A stretch of DNA of 64,000 bases from contig JANSYI010000022.1 of assembly GCA_024742475.1 (NCBI GenBank), positions 102,440-166,439 of the forward strand, written 5' to 3'. Origin of the DNA: a bacterium (GTDB lineage Bacteria; Myxococcota_A; Polyangia; Nannocystales; Nannocystaceae). How positions within the stretch are numbered: the first letter of the stretch is position 1; every line of letters starts with the position of its first letter. The translations under genes were made by a program, and so were the position numbers. Below are positions 43,687 to 52,855 of this stretch, piece by piece. The notes beneath the pieces are model-generated. The model saw only the letters and a list, made by a program, of their open reading frames with translations. It did not search any database and was not told the DNA's origin.

Positions 43687-43790
43687 GAACACAGACCCGC
43701 CGCAAGCTCTGAGGGAAAACCTCGCGCCTCCAGATCCTTTCGGAACCTCACCAGCTCGTCCAACAAGTCAACCGTCGGTCCGAGTCCCGC
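43683..43790 (-). pseudogene. Orphan C-terminal fragment of the 698-aa effector-like gene
   Basis: Thirty-five codons (AGLGPTVDLLDELV, then RFRKDLEARGFPSELAAGLCS) are nearly the same as the last residues of the gene at 44908 (AGLGPTVDLSDEMV, then RFQKDLEARGFPSDLAASLCS) but lack ten residues between them. The fragment lies between the two immunity-like copies and keeps the ATGA overlap with the second. It marks a tandem duplication of the unit 'effector 3' end plus partner gene'. Confidence 0.8.
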
Positions 43791-43807
43791 CTTCCGGGTG
43801 ATCGTGA

Positions 43808-44911
43808 CTACTTCGCTCCGTCCGGAAGAAACGCACCCGACTCGCGGAGGTGCCCATCCCAGTTTCGGATGAGGTAGAGCCCGATGCAAATGCGAAGCAA
43901 CGTCGCGAACACGAGCGTCACGTTGATCCAGAAGATCGCCGATAGAGCGAGGTGCTGCAGCGAGGACAGCGCCACCAGCAGCGCTGCAATTCCCACAGTC
44001 CAAAGCAAGCCCTTTCGAATGCGATTCACGCGGCAAGCGGATCGTTGCTGCGCCTCGCTGAGAGTACCGCCGAGCTCGACGTCCTGGCCGGTCGGTCGCT
44101 CGTCACCCAGAATTGGAGCGAAGTTCTCGTCGACGCCCGGAAGGCGGAAATAGGGCAAGGGCTTCAGCGCGACGTACCACGCGACCTCTTCCGTGGAATA
44201 CTGGGTTCCGCTCTTCTCCCGCAGGCGCTCGTCGAGGCGACGTTCTTGTTCGCGCAAAACCGCATGGCCTGCCTCGGACAGCGTCATTGCGGGAGCGAAG
44301 CCCCGATACCGGTGCGCGCGGTAAGCAACGAGCAATACCAGGGTTGACACCAGTCCTCCCCAAGGGCCCGCCAGCGTCAGCCCGACCAAGCTCAAACTCG
44401 TCGCTACCGACCAGAGACACAATGTCGCGGCCTGGGGAACACCCCTTGCACCTTCGGGACACTGGAGGGCCGAGTCGCGAAGATCGGAAGCGAGTTCCGA
44501 AGCCATCTGCGTACTGAGCGACCTCGCGACGAACTCCATGTGGCAGTTGGGTGCTTGTTCGAGGGCCGCTCGTTGGTGCTTGTCGAGGCCGGCGGCGGGA
44601 TCTCCGGGAAGCAATCGGCCCGATCTTCGATCGCCCCCCAGGGCACCGCTGGCCACGAGCGGTGCCAGGATCACCATCCCGGGTAAAATGCTGGGGTTGA
44701 CCAAGTACGCAGCATGCAGCGGTGTGAGCGGCTTCGGCGGATCGCGGCGGTAGTTTGTGGCGTTCGCTCCACGCTCCGCCGGGAGGGTCGGTGCTCCGAG
44801 AATGAACAGGCTCTTGCGATAGACCTGCGCCACCGCGATGCCGAAGACGACGAGGCATGCGGCAAGCACGATGTAGTCCCAGCGGAAGATGGAGTCGATG
44901 ACGCCGTTCAT
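43808..44911 (-). CDS. Multi-TM membrane protein, putative immunity partner
   Basis: Membrane protein of 367 aa, intact copy. TM1 is IVLAACLVVFGIAVAQVY (about 14-31). The segment PLTPLHAAYLVNPSILPGMV resembles the AYL region of TIGR04222-type bacterial membrane proteins (tentative). A paired hydrophobic region (SVATSLSLVGLTLAGPWGGL, then TLVLLVAYRAH) and a C-terminal pair (GLLWTVGIAALLVALSSL; WINVTLVFATLLRICIGLY) follow. ATG 44911 overlaps the stop of the effector-like gene (ATGA), implying stoichiometric co-translation. A second copy follows downstream. Position and duplication suggest an immunity or helper protein; nothing biochemical proves it. Confidence 0.65.
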   Translation of the reverse strand: MNGVIDSIFRWDYIVLAACLVVFGIAVAQVYRKSLFILGAPTLPAERGANATNYRRDPPKPLTPLHAAYLVNPSILPGMVILAPLVASGALGGDRRSGRLLPGDPAAGLDKHQRAALEQAPNCHMEFVARSLSTQMASELASDLRDSALQCPEGARGVPQAATLCLWSVATSLSLVGLTLAGPWGGLVSTLVLLVAYRAHRYRGFAPAMTLSEAGHAVLREQERRLDERLREKSGTQYSTEEVAWYVALKPLPYFRLPGVDENFAPILGDERPTGQDVELGGTLSEAQQRSACRVNRIRKGLLWTVGIAALLVALSSLQHLALSAIFWINVTLVFATLLRICIGLYLIRNWDGHLRESGAFLPDGAK

Positions 44912-47004
44912 GAGCACAGGCTAGCCGCGAGGTCTGAGGGGAAACCCCGCGCCTCGAGGTCCTTCTGGAACCGCGCGGGTATGTTGGCGAAGAACGAAGC
45001 GCTCACCATCTCGTCCGACAAGTCGACCGTCGGTCCAAGGCCGGCCTGCTGAGCGAACGAGGCGGGGTCGCTCAGGTGGTCGATGACACCGCGCACAAAC
45101 TCCTCTACCGAGTTCTGGGTCATGCCCCAAACGGCAACCGCGATCGAAGCGAGAACGAGCACCGTGCCCACCACCATCACATACTGTGGGACCGGGACGT
45201 AGCCCGCTGTCGACGCAAGCCAGCCGATGAAGGCGAGCCCGTTCCCGGCGCCGGCAAGAGCCCCTTCCAGGGCTTGCAGGGCGTCCCCACGGACGATCCC
45301 GTCGCGTAGCGTGAGGCCCCCGCTCACAATGCCCAGGACCGACACGAACCCCGCGACCCCGCCCATTCCCAGGGTAGTTAGGCGCGACGACCGCTTCATG
45401 AGGAAGTCTGAGATGGGTCCGAGGTCCGCGAAGGCGAGGCCCGCCGTTGCCATCGCGCTGATGTAGCCGATCGCGCTCGTCGCGGATTCATCTGGGTTTG
45501 AAGACACTGTGAGCGCCAACAGTGCGCCAGCGAGGAGAGCCGTCGCCCCCCGGAATCCGGCGCCACGAAAGAGACGGTCGTCCCAGTTGACGCCCATGAG
45601 CTTCGTCGCGTGCTTGTAGCGTACGGACGCTGGAGCATCCCTGAACTCGTACGCCTCGCCGATCGCGAAAGCCATACGCTGCTTCTCCTGCCAGGAGATC
45701 CCACCAAACTTCACGATCTTGTTCAGGACCCACTCCGAGCGCGCGGCCTTTCGCAACCCCCGTCGGGCCTTGTGGGCGATGCTGTGAAACATCGAAATCC
45801 GAGTGATCGCCACCCAAAGCGACATGGGCCCCGGCAAGTTGGCGCCCATAGCAATCGTGGCGTTGGAGAAGCTCGACGCGATGGACAGCGCACTCTCACG
45901 GAGGGGCGTCTGCCCCTTCCAGCCTTCGATGTACTGCTCCGCGGCTTCTGGAGAGAGTGTCGACTTCAGTAGTTTCTCAAACTCGGGATCGAGCTCTTCC
46001 TTCCACGCGTGGTACTCCAGCGGAAGTACCTCTTGATCGAGGAAGCGCTCTCGGTGCTCGGTGAGCGGAAGCAGCGCGACGGCCGACTCCAGCGCGTAGA
46101 ACGTATCCTCCCACAAGTCGTGGTCTACGACCTCTGAGTGTTCGATGACGCTGCGAAGACCGTCTTTCCAGTCGGGCGTTGCCCACTCATCCAGGATCCG
46201 CTTGGCAGCGGCGTCCCTCTGGCCCCTCGCATCCTCGGCGACCTCGGGCTCCTGTACGAGTTTCTTCATGAATAGCGGCATCGCGGCCGCGACGATGAAG
46301 TTCTGCAGGTCCTCCATTGGGCCGACGCCAGTGTCACCGTTGACGGCGCACTCGATGTCGACAACCGCGTGAAGAGCAGTGAGCGCGGCGAGGTTCGGGA
46401 GTCCGCCCTTGGCCGCGCGGGCAAGCTCTCGCAGCGCCTCCCGGAGAGCGTCAATGTCGCGAAGCACCCGCCTGACTCGCTTCGCGAACGCGTCGAGCTC
46501 GGGTTTAGTCTCCTTGTACTCCTTGTATCGCTCGAGCGTAGTGCGAAAGCCCTTGGAGATCGGTAGGGCGATCGTCCCTGAGTTGGAGACCTTCCACGCG
46601 TAGTAGCGGGGCTCCCGCTTTCCGTCTTCTGTGATCTTGACAGAGCCGTGTGCAGCATCCCGGACCAGGTGACGTTTCTGACTCTGGCTGTGCTTCGGAG
46701 GGTGTTCGATGGCGCTCGGCACAGTCGTGAGTCCGAGCCCTTCGTCGAAGTAGAGCCCCTCGGCTTGGTAGAGTTCCTCGAGCACCCAGCGGTTCTGACG
46801 GGCGACGGCGTTGGGTGAGCCGGCGGTCAGCACTTGCAGCACCCGCTGCGGCGGAAGCGAGAACTCCTCCGCAAGCCGCTGGATGGAAACCAGGCCCGGC
46901 TCGCGCATGGTGAGGTCGACGAGCATGTAGACCTGCGACCGTCCGCTCGACTTCTGCACGAAACCAGGACTTACGCCTTTGATCGCGTCCGCAAGACCGC
47001 CCAA
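44908..47004 (-). CDS. Effector-like protein with C-terminal membrane segments, unknown family
   Basis: Protein of 698 aa from a probable TTG at 47004, 2 nt after the stop of the upstream gene and preceded by GAGGAAAG. Residues 1-470 are soluble and mostly helical (QVYMLVDLTMREPGLVSIQRL suggests a winged-helix-like opening; LRDIDALREALRELARAA a coiled coil). From about 480, five hydrophobic segments follow: TALLAGALLALTV, YISAMATAGLAFADLG, GGVAGFVSVLGIVSGG, GAGNGLAFIGWLAS, VMVVGTVLVLASIAVAVWG. The conserved tail KDLEARGFPSDLAASLCS is duplicated downstream. No signal peptide and no known toxin domain. Translation coupling to a multi-TM partner suggests a membrane-acting effector; this is inference. 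Confidence 0.6.
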   Translation of the reverse strand: MGGLADAIKGVSPGFVQKSSGRSQVYMLVDLTMREPGLVSIQRLAEEFSLPPQRVLQVLTAGSPNAVARQNRWVLEELYQAEGLYFDEGLGLTTVPSAIEHPPKHSQSQKRHLVRDAAHGSVKITEDGKREPRYYAWKVSNSGTIALPISKGFRTTLERYKEYKETKPELDAFAKRVRRVLRDIDALREALRELARAAKGGLPNLAALTALHAVVDIECAVNGDTGVGPMEDLQNFIVAAAMPLFMKKLVQEPEVAEDARGQRDAAAKRILDEWATPDWKDGLRSVIEHSEVVDHDLWEDTFYALESAVALLPLTEHRERFLDQEVLPLEYHAWKEELDPEFEKLLKSTLSPEAAEQYIEGWKGQTPLRESALSIASSFSNATIAMGANLPGPMSLWVAITRISMFHSIAHKARRGLRKAARSEWVLNKIVKFGGISWQEKQRMAFAIGEAYEFRDAPASVRYKHATKLMGVNWDDRLFRGAGFRGATALLAGALLALTVSSNPDESATSAIGYISAMATAGLAFADLGPISDFLMKRSSRLTTLGMGGVAGFVSVLGIVSGGLTLRDGIVRGDALQALEGALAGAGNGLAFIGWLASTAGYVPVPQYVMVVGTVLVLASIAVAVWGMTQNSVEEFVRGVIDHLSDPASFAQQAGLGPTVDLSDEMVSASFFANIPARFQKDLEARGFPSDLAASLCS

Positions 47005-47006
47005 GG

Positions 47007-48440
47007 CTACAGCTCGCTTTCCTCTGGCTCCAACCAGGCGTCCGGCAACGACGCGCCCACCGCCAAGACGTGCTCGTCGAGATGCACGGTATCGAAAGCC
47101 GGAACACGCATCACGCCATCGGGAACCCGGATGAGCTCTCCTGTATTCGACATGACGAGAGTCCCCGGAAGGGGCTTCCCAGAGAAAAAGAGCCGATCCA
47201 ATCGGACTCCGGGTGGTCTCGAGAATGCCCAACCGCGGGAGTGGCGAACCGAGAACAACGGAGGCCGGAGACCTGCCCCTTCCTCGGCGTCGACGAACCA
47301 GTCTTCGACGGCGTATGGACTCCAGTCATCGGGCGCGTACCACCGAGCAAAGCAGACACCGTTGTAGATTCGACCCGGAACCGGGGAGCCAACGGCCTCA
47401 CCGCGCGTGGGCAGGGACTCTGGTCCTGCGTGGACCAACACCGACCCGTCGAAGTCCACCACGTCTCGCCACACCTGGAACTCGACGAGCTCATCCGACG
47501 GGATGTTCGTCAGCACGCTGAGCACCGCGCCACCGTCGGAGAGCTTGAGCCACTGGAAGTCGAAGAAGACCGATGCCGGCTCCGACTGTTCGATGAAGTG
47601 TTCGCGGTACCACATGCAGTCGTTGTGTGGCTGCGTGACCGGGCACACGCCATGGTCGCCTTTCGTGCACGGGGCCGCGTCGTGGTAGGGCGGAAGGCTG
47701 GGGTGGATTGCGAGAGAAACTCGTCGGTTGAGGTGTCCGACGGGTGGCTCGCGAGAAATCGGATTGTATTCGGAGCACCCTATCTCGGGGTGGGTAGGGT
47801 GCAGTGCCCCGAGCGGAACGCTTGGGCTACTCGCGACAACGAACCCCTGGTACAGGGCTTTGACGGTAGTCGCATCGAGTTCACCGCTCTCAGGCAGACT
47901 CTCAGGCTCGAGGCCGAGGACACCAGCGTTGGCGCATCGCTGGAAGTCGAGCACGGCGCTACGCGTCATGGAACCTACCTCGCCATCGATGGGGCCAGGA
48001 TCGAAGCCGATCACTCGAAGGAGGGCCTGATGCTCGGGCACCCCCCAGCCGTCGTCGTCAGCCACTCGCTCGAACGCGTCGCCGTCGGCTGTGACGATGG
48101 CGAGCAACACACTGGCGCGACGTTAGCTGAGGGCCTTGTTGTGGTCGAGGTTGTTCTCCACGTTGGCATGCCCGAGGAGCTGAAGAACAGCATCCTTGGG
48201 CCAGTCGGCGAGCGTCGCAGCGAGTTCGCGGTTGCCAAGAAGTCCTGCGAGTGGTGCTCCAGGAAACGCGCTGTCGTAACCAAAGCCCGGCAGAGTTGTC
48301 AGAGGTGCGCGTTCGGGACGGATGAGGACAACACGGTTATGTGCTCCGACCGTGAGGTTGATCGGCGCGCGCGTCGCGAGTCCATTTCGGGTGTAGCGGA
48401 GAGTGTCGATGTGGACACGGTGTTCGGTGCCGGACGGCAT
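47007..48440 (-). pseudogene. OmpA-like/peptidoglycan-binding protein interrupted by an in-frame stop
   Basis: One frame runs from ATG 48440 to 47007 but contains TAA at 48123-48125 (codon 106). Upstream of it, FGYDSAFPGAPLAGLLGNREL and LQLLGHANVENNLDHNKALS form an OmpA-like region; directly after it RRASVLLAIVTADGDAFERV and EHQALLRVIGFDPGPIDG begin the helix and peptidoglycan-binding_1 domain (about 133-195). The family normally reads ALSERRA, so a single GAA or GAG to TAA change explains the break. The 260-residue C-terminal part is unrecognised. Restart at GTG 48110 is possible. It heads the effector-like operon and may have anchored or delivered the next product. Confidence 0.75.
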
Positions 48441-48685
48441 GGGTGCGGCAAGGATATGAGGACGATGGGTGGGCGGTCGAGTGTGGAGCGCGGCCAAGGA
48501 CAGGGGTCAGTAGTCCCGGCTCGACGTTCGATCAAGCGGCCCTGGAGCCTGTCTCTGGACTCGACCGAATGAACCAACACGGGTATCTCGCGGTCGCGAG
48601 GCTGGTGAGACCAGCGGCAGCGAGGGGCGGCCGTCCTAGCGACTCCACGCGCGGGGATGCCGGCCACCCGGACATGTCCGAGCGC

Positions 48686-50260
48686 CTACGGCAGCGGGAT
48701 GAACACCTGGTAGTCGTCGCGATCCGCGACGAAGTCGTCGAACCGCGTCCCGCTGCCCTTGTACGAGTACATCCCCACGCGACCGGAGAGGTAGGTCGCG
48801 TCTTCGTCCACCACGTCGAGGACGAGGGCGTCGTCGATGTACCCGCGCAGCCGGTTGCCGTCGAGCTTCAGCTCGAGCTCGGTCCAGGTGTTGGGGCTCA
48901 GCGATACGGGCGCGCTGTCCAGCTCGACGAAGCTGTTTCCGTCGCGCATCACGAGCTTGGCCAAACCCGCATCCAGGTCGACCGAGAAGCGGTAGTAGTG
49001 CGTGTCATTGCGCATGCGGGCGATGACGCCGACCGTAGCGCTTGCGGGCGGGTAGACGTCGACCGAAACGCTGCCGTCTGCGAAGGCCTCGTTCTCGTAG
49101 ATCCACTTCGTGCCTTCTTGGGTGGTCTCGTCGTGGGTGTAGCCGTCGAAGAACTGCCACAGCGCATGGCCGCTCCCGATGTCGAAGGGCAGCCACATCG
49201 GCGCAGTGCCCGTGCCGGGCGGTGGATCGACGTGCCGATGCGGCAACTCGACTGCGGAGAAGGGGTCCGTGAAGCTGCGGCCCTCCCAGACCGCGATGCG
49301 GCTCTCGGCCCACCGCCGCACGTAGATCGGGCGCACGGAGGAGGCCGTCCATTCGGAGGGATCCAGAGGATCGCCCGCAGGGGTCTGCGCTGCGCATGCG
49401 GTGCCCACCGAGATCACGCCGAGCAGCCGTGTCTCACCCGCCGCGGTGAAGCTCCGGCACGACGACCCGCTGTCACCCGCGGAGGGGAGCCAACCGATCT
49501 GCTCGTAGTTGTAATAGCCGTAGTCGATGTGACCGTTGGCCGAGTCGATGCCCTGAACCGTGGCAAAGCCGGCACGCAGGGTGTCCGACCCTTCGCAGCC
49601 CTGCTCGCCATACCCCATGCACAACGCGACGTCGCCGGCGAGTCCTTGGTCGGTGTGCGTGAGCTCGACCGACTCGCCGTCGAGGCGCCCGTTGATCTCC
49701 AGCGGTTTTTCGAGGCGGAGCAGCGCCACGTCGATCATCTCGCCGGCCATGGGATCGGGGTTGGGGATGAAGCCGTATGGAGACATCAGCGGGATGCCTT
49801 CGTGTGCCCAAACGGCCACCACGTCCGCATCGTCGGCGAAGTTCGCCTCCTCGGACCCGTCTTGAAGCACTGCCATGGAGCCTGGGCTCGACACCTGTCC
49901 GTCGATCGAGTAGTCGAGCGTCACGCAATGGCGTGCGGTGAGTACGATGTCGTTGCGAACCAGGGTGCCGCTGCAGATCTGTTCGTGGTTGGCGTTGACC
50001 ACGAGCACCGCCGTGTCCTCGTCGAACTCGACGCCGTTGAGGATCGCGCTTGGGTCGATCTCCGAGCCCAGGCTGCCGGGCGCGGGCGGCTCGTATCCCT
50101 CGGCGTCGCCGGACGCCGAGCTTTCTTCGCCCAGGGTCTCGGTATCGAGGTCCTCCACCTCGAGCGCCTCGTCGTCGAGGTCCTCCGCCCCGAGGTCGTC
50201 GTAGGAGGAGCAGGCGGCGATCGCAAGGCATGCGGCGGGGATGATGAGACGCTGAAGCAT
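48686..50260 (-). CDS. Trypsin-like serine protease lipoprotein with concanavalin-like C-terminal domain
   Basis: Lipoprotein of 524 aa from ATG 50260 (IPAACLAIAAC), with an acidic Glu/Asp/Leu linker. The S1 protease domain (about 65-330) has the full triad: His in VLTARHCV, Asp in MIDVALLRLE and Ser in SAGDSGSSC; GDSGS replaces the usual GDSGG. The C-terminal 190 residues form a ConA-like/DUF1080-type beta sandwich (GVIARMRNDTHYYRFSVDLD, TWTELELKLDGNRLRGYIDD) likely to bind carbohydrate. It would be a surface protease targeted to a glycan or cell-wall substrate, inferred from the fusion. A 12-bp palindrome (CGGACATGTCCG, 48669-48680) follows the stop. Confidence 0.88.
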   Translation of the reverse strand: MLQRLIIPAACLAIAACSSYDDLGAEDLDDEALEVEDLDTETLGEESSASGDAEGYEPPAPGSLGSEIDPSAILNGVEFDEDTAVLVVNANHEQICSGTLVRNDIVLTARHCVTLDYSIDGQVSSPGSMAVLQDGSEEANFADDADVVAVWAHEGIPLMSPYGFIPNPDPMAGEMIDVALLRLEKPLEINGRLDGESVELTHTDQGLAGDVALCMGYGEQGCEGSDTLRAGFATVQGIDSANGHIDYGYYNYEQIGWLPSAGDSGSSCRSFTAAGETRLLGVISVGTACAAQTPAGDPLDPSEWTASSVRPIYVRRWAESRIAVWEGRSFTDPFSAVELPHRHVDPPPGTGTAPMWLPFDIGSGHALWQFFDGYTHDETTQEGTKWIYENEAFADGSVSVDVYPPASATVGVIARMRNDTHYYRFSVDLDAGLAKLVMRDGNSFVELDSAPVSLSPNTWTELELKLDGNRLRGYIDDALVLDVVDEDATYLSGRVGMYSYKGSGTRFDDFVADRDDYQVFIPLP

Positions 50261-50479
50261 GGTGAGGCGCTCGGCTTTCACCGGGCCTCAACGTGCCGGA
50301 GCGCAGAACGCCTCACTCCCGGTGCACTCGACTTCACGATCGCCGGCCGCGAACTGGGGCTCGTGGGGCGACCCAATCTGGGAGTCGTCGGGGTGACGAA
50401 TCGAGTAGGCTGGGGCTCCGGGCGTGTTGACGGCCCGATTCTTCCTCCCGTGGCACGAAGATTGCTGTAGAGGCGGGCT

Positions 50480-50971
50480 ATGAATCGGAAGGCTCCGCGC
50501 CGGTCGGGCATGCTCCTCGTTCTCGTCTCCGTGTTCGCCGTTGGGTGCGACAAGGAACCCGTGGCCAGCAGGCCCCCGGACCCGGCAGCGCCGGTCGCCG
50601 TGCCCGACGAAGCGGCGGTCGAGTCCTCTGCGGTCCTCGAGCAGGATGCGGCGGCCCGATCGGAAACGGTTGCCATGACGCGGCCAGAGCCGGAGGCCGA
50701 GGAGGGTGAAGCCATCGAACCCGCGGCGTTGGACGAAGATCTCGCCCAGTGCGCGCCCGCGCAAGACAAGATCATCGACGTCGGCAGCAGGATCAACGAG
50801 TCGATCGCCTCGCGGTTGCAGGCGGACCGGGACGCGTGGATCCAGAAGTGCGAGGCACGTGTGAAAGCGGGCGATGACGAGTTCCGCGATGACTTGCGCT
50901 GCGTGTCTGCTTCCGAAGGCCTCGACGACCTCATGCACTGTGATGGGTGGACCGATTGGCCCGGCATGTAG
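50480..50971 (+). CDS. Small lipoprotein, unknown function
   Basis: Lipoprotein of 163 aa from ATG 50480 (LLVLVSVFAVGC). A Pro/Ala/Glu-rich linker leads to a helical domain of 75 residues with four Cys residues (AQCAPAQD, WIQKCEARV, LRCVSAS, MHCDGW), probably paired in two disulfides. No family is recognised. The 219-bp gap upstream, to the divergent protease gene, holds both promoters; no motif was identified there. Confidence 0.65.
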   Translation: MNRKAPRRSGMLLVLVSVFAVGCDKEPVASRPPDPAAPVAVPDEAAVESSAVLEQDAAARSETVAMTRPEPEAEEGEAIEPAALDEDLAQCAPAQDKIIDVGSRINESIASRLQADRDAWIQKCEARVKAGDDEFRDDLRCVSASEGLDDLMHCDGWTDWPGM

Positions 50972-51099
50972 CGGACCGGGAAACGCCGGCGTGCCGAAGG
51001 GCGCTTCGGGCGTCTGCGACTCGACGCTCGGGGCCTCGGCGGGTCGGGGACCCGATGCACCCCGTGGGGCTCGCTCGCGGCGCGCGATACCATCGGAGG

Positions 51100-51582
51100 G
51101 TGACGCTCCGAATGCTCCCGCTCCTCCTCGCCCTGTCGGGGGTCGCTTGCCCGCAACCACCAGGCAAGGTCTCTCCCGAGACCGATGCCCCCCAAGAACA
51201 GGATCGGAAGGGCGAGTCCAGCGAAGCGCCAGACGGTGCCACGAAAGAGGCATCGGTGGACGCGGAGTCGAAAAACGAGAGGGCCGAGGAACCGAGGAGC
51301 GAAGACGGCTTCTTCATGGCCGACGGTTCACCGGAGCCCCAGGCATGTACGGCTGCCGCCGACTGCCTGGGCGATACGATCCCGGACGTTCGCAACCCGT
51401 GTTGCCAAGACCCGACCACGCTCAGGCCCCACGCCCGCGCATATCGGAAGTGGGTCGGGGAGTGGAGGAAAGACAACTGCGCCGAAGTGGAGTGCCCTCC
51501 TCCGCCCAGCCCTTCGCTGCCGCCCGACTGTGCTTTCGAGGTCGACTGCGTAGATGGAACTTGTGTGGACGCGTGTTCGTAG
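51100..51582 (+). CDS. Small Cys-rich lipoprotein, unknown function
   Basis: Secreted protein of 160 aa. GTG 51100 overlaps the GGAGG at 51095; ATG 51112 lies 12 nt after it and is an equally good start. Signal LPLLLALSGVAC is followed by a charged Glu/Lys/Ser linker and a C-terminal domain with eight Cys residues (ACTAAADC, NPCCQD, NCAEVEC, DCAFEVDC, TCVDAC) similar to the short Cys modules of other lipoproteins in this window. Function unknown. Confidence 0.65.
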   Translation: MTLRMLPLLLALSGVACPQPPGKVSPETDAPQEQDRKGESSEAPDGATKEASVDAESKNERAEEPRSEDGFFMADGSPEPQACTAAADCLGDTIPDVRNPCCQDPTTLRPHARAYRKWVGEWRKDNCAEVECPPPPSPSLPPDCAFEVDCVDGTCVDACS

Positions 51583-51727
51583 GGGCCCCTTGTCGACGAG
51601 CGTCTGCAAGGACGCGGTACGCCGGTGCCCGACCGCCGGGCTGCCGACCCAGGGGCGCGCGGCATCGACGACGGTGGGTGGCTCTTCAGGCGGATGCTCC
51701 TCGGCCGGGCCTGCGGGCAGTGGCGGC

Positions 51728-52690
51728 TCAGACCTCGTCCAAGCACGCCCCGACGTCGCTGATCCGGTAGTAGCGGACGTAGTCCCAGACGCCGACCACA
51801 TCGCCGTCGAAGGAGAGGTCGGGCTCGGCGGTCTGGGAGTTCCAGGCGGTGAGCGAGAAGCCGGCCTGAACCTCGTCGTCGAGCTGCAGGTCGTACTCGG
51901 CGGAGATGGAGAACGCGTTCTCGTCGTCGAGGCGCCGGGTCAGCACGACCTGGTCGCCCACGCGGCAGATGCGAATGCGGCCGCTGAACGCGTTGGCCGT
52001 CAGGGTGAGCTGCGAGTTGGAGTTGCGGGTGATCTTGCGCTCCACGCCGACGCCTGCGCCATCGGGGTCGTGCATGCCCAGGTGGTGCAGGACCCAGTTC
52101 TCGGGCGCACCGACATCGACCCGGTTGCGGATCAGCAGGCCCGCGGAGTTGTAGGGCTGTTGCGGCGCCTGTGCCTCGTCGCCGCTGCGGTGGGCGATCA
52201 CTTGCGCCTCGATCATGAAGTCGCCGTCGATGCTCTGGAACAGGTAGGGGCCCTTGAACGCGCCGTACCAGCCTCCGCGGGTCGGCACCATGCGCGCGCG
52301 GTCGTCGTCGGCGTCGCCGAACGTGAAGTCCGAGAACTGCGGGTCTTCGCCTTCGACCTGGTGACGGAACGACCAGCGCGTCTCGCTCGCGGCCGGGTCG
52401 TCGAACTCGTCGGACATCTCGAGCAGCTCCTGCGCGCCGCCGCTGCCCTCGGTGGTCGGGGGTGGCTGGCCCGTCTCCGACGAGCCGTCCTCGCCGCCCT
52501 GGGTGCCCGCGTCGGCGTTGGTGTTCGATGCGCTCTGGGTGCTTTGCCCCGGCGAGGTCGATGGCGACGCGCTCTCGCTCGCCGGGCCTTCGGTGCCGGA
52601 GTCCGTCTCGACCGCCTCGCCGTCGGCGTCGGTCGAGCATGCCGCGAGCAGGCATGAGGCGAGCGCGAGGGTTCTCGAGTGCGCGAGCAT
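51728..52690 (-). CDS. ConA-like lipoprotein, paralogue A
   Basis: Lipoprotein of 320 aa from ATG 52690 (ALASCLLAAC) with a Ser/Thr/Gln linker. The 215-residue domain is concanavalin-like (DUF1349-type): EFDDPAASETRWSFRHQVEG, GWYGAFKGPYLFQSIDGDFM, NSAGLLIRNRVDVGAPENWV, VVGVWDYVRYYRISDVGACL. It is a close paralogue of the gene at 54914 over the whole domain, while the linkers differ completely. Probably a surface glycan-binding protein or inactive hydrolase relative. No catalytic residues are claimed. Confidence 0.78.
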   Translation of the reverse strand: MLAHSRTLALASCLLAACSTDADGEAVETDSGTEGPASESASPSTSPGQSTQSASNTNADAGTQGGEDGSSETGQPPPTTEGSGGAQELLEMSDEFDDPAASETRWSFRHQVEGEDPQFSDFTFGDADDDRARMVPTRGGWYGAFKGPYLFQSIDGDFMIEAQVIAHRSGDEAQAPQQPYNSAGLLIRNRVDVGAPENWVLHHLGMHDPDGAGVGVERKITRNSNSQLTLTANAFSGRIRICRVGDQVVLTRRLDDENAFSISAEYDLQLDDEVQAGFSLTAWNSQTAEPDLSFDGDVVGVWDYVRYYRISDVGACLDEV

Positions 52691-52855
52691 GGGGCTTAGT
52701 CTGACGCCGAACTCGGGGTTGGCGAGCCCCGAATCGCTCAGATGGCCCAAAGTTCCCCAAATCGGACCTTCGACCGCCCTGAACCGGACACAGAGGGCCC
52801 GAGAGTCTCCTGCGCGGAAGTCTAGCAGCCTGTGGTGCAAGCCCGAGGCGTACCG

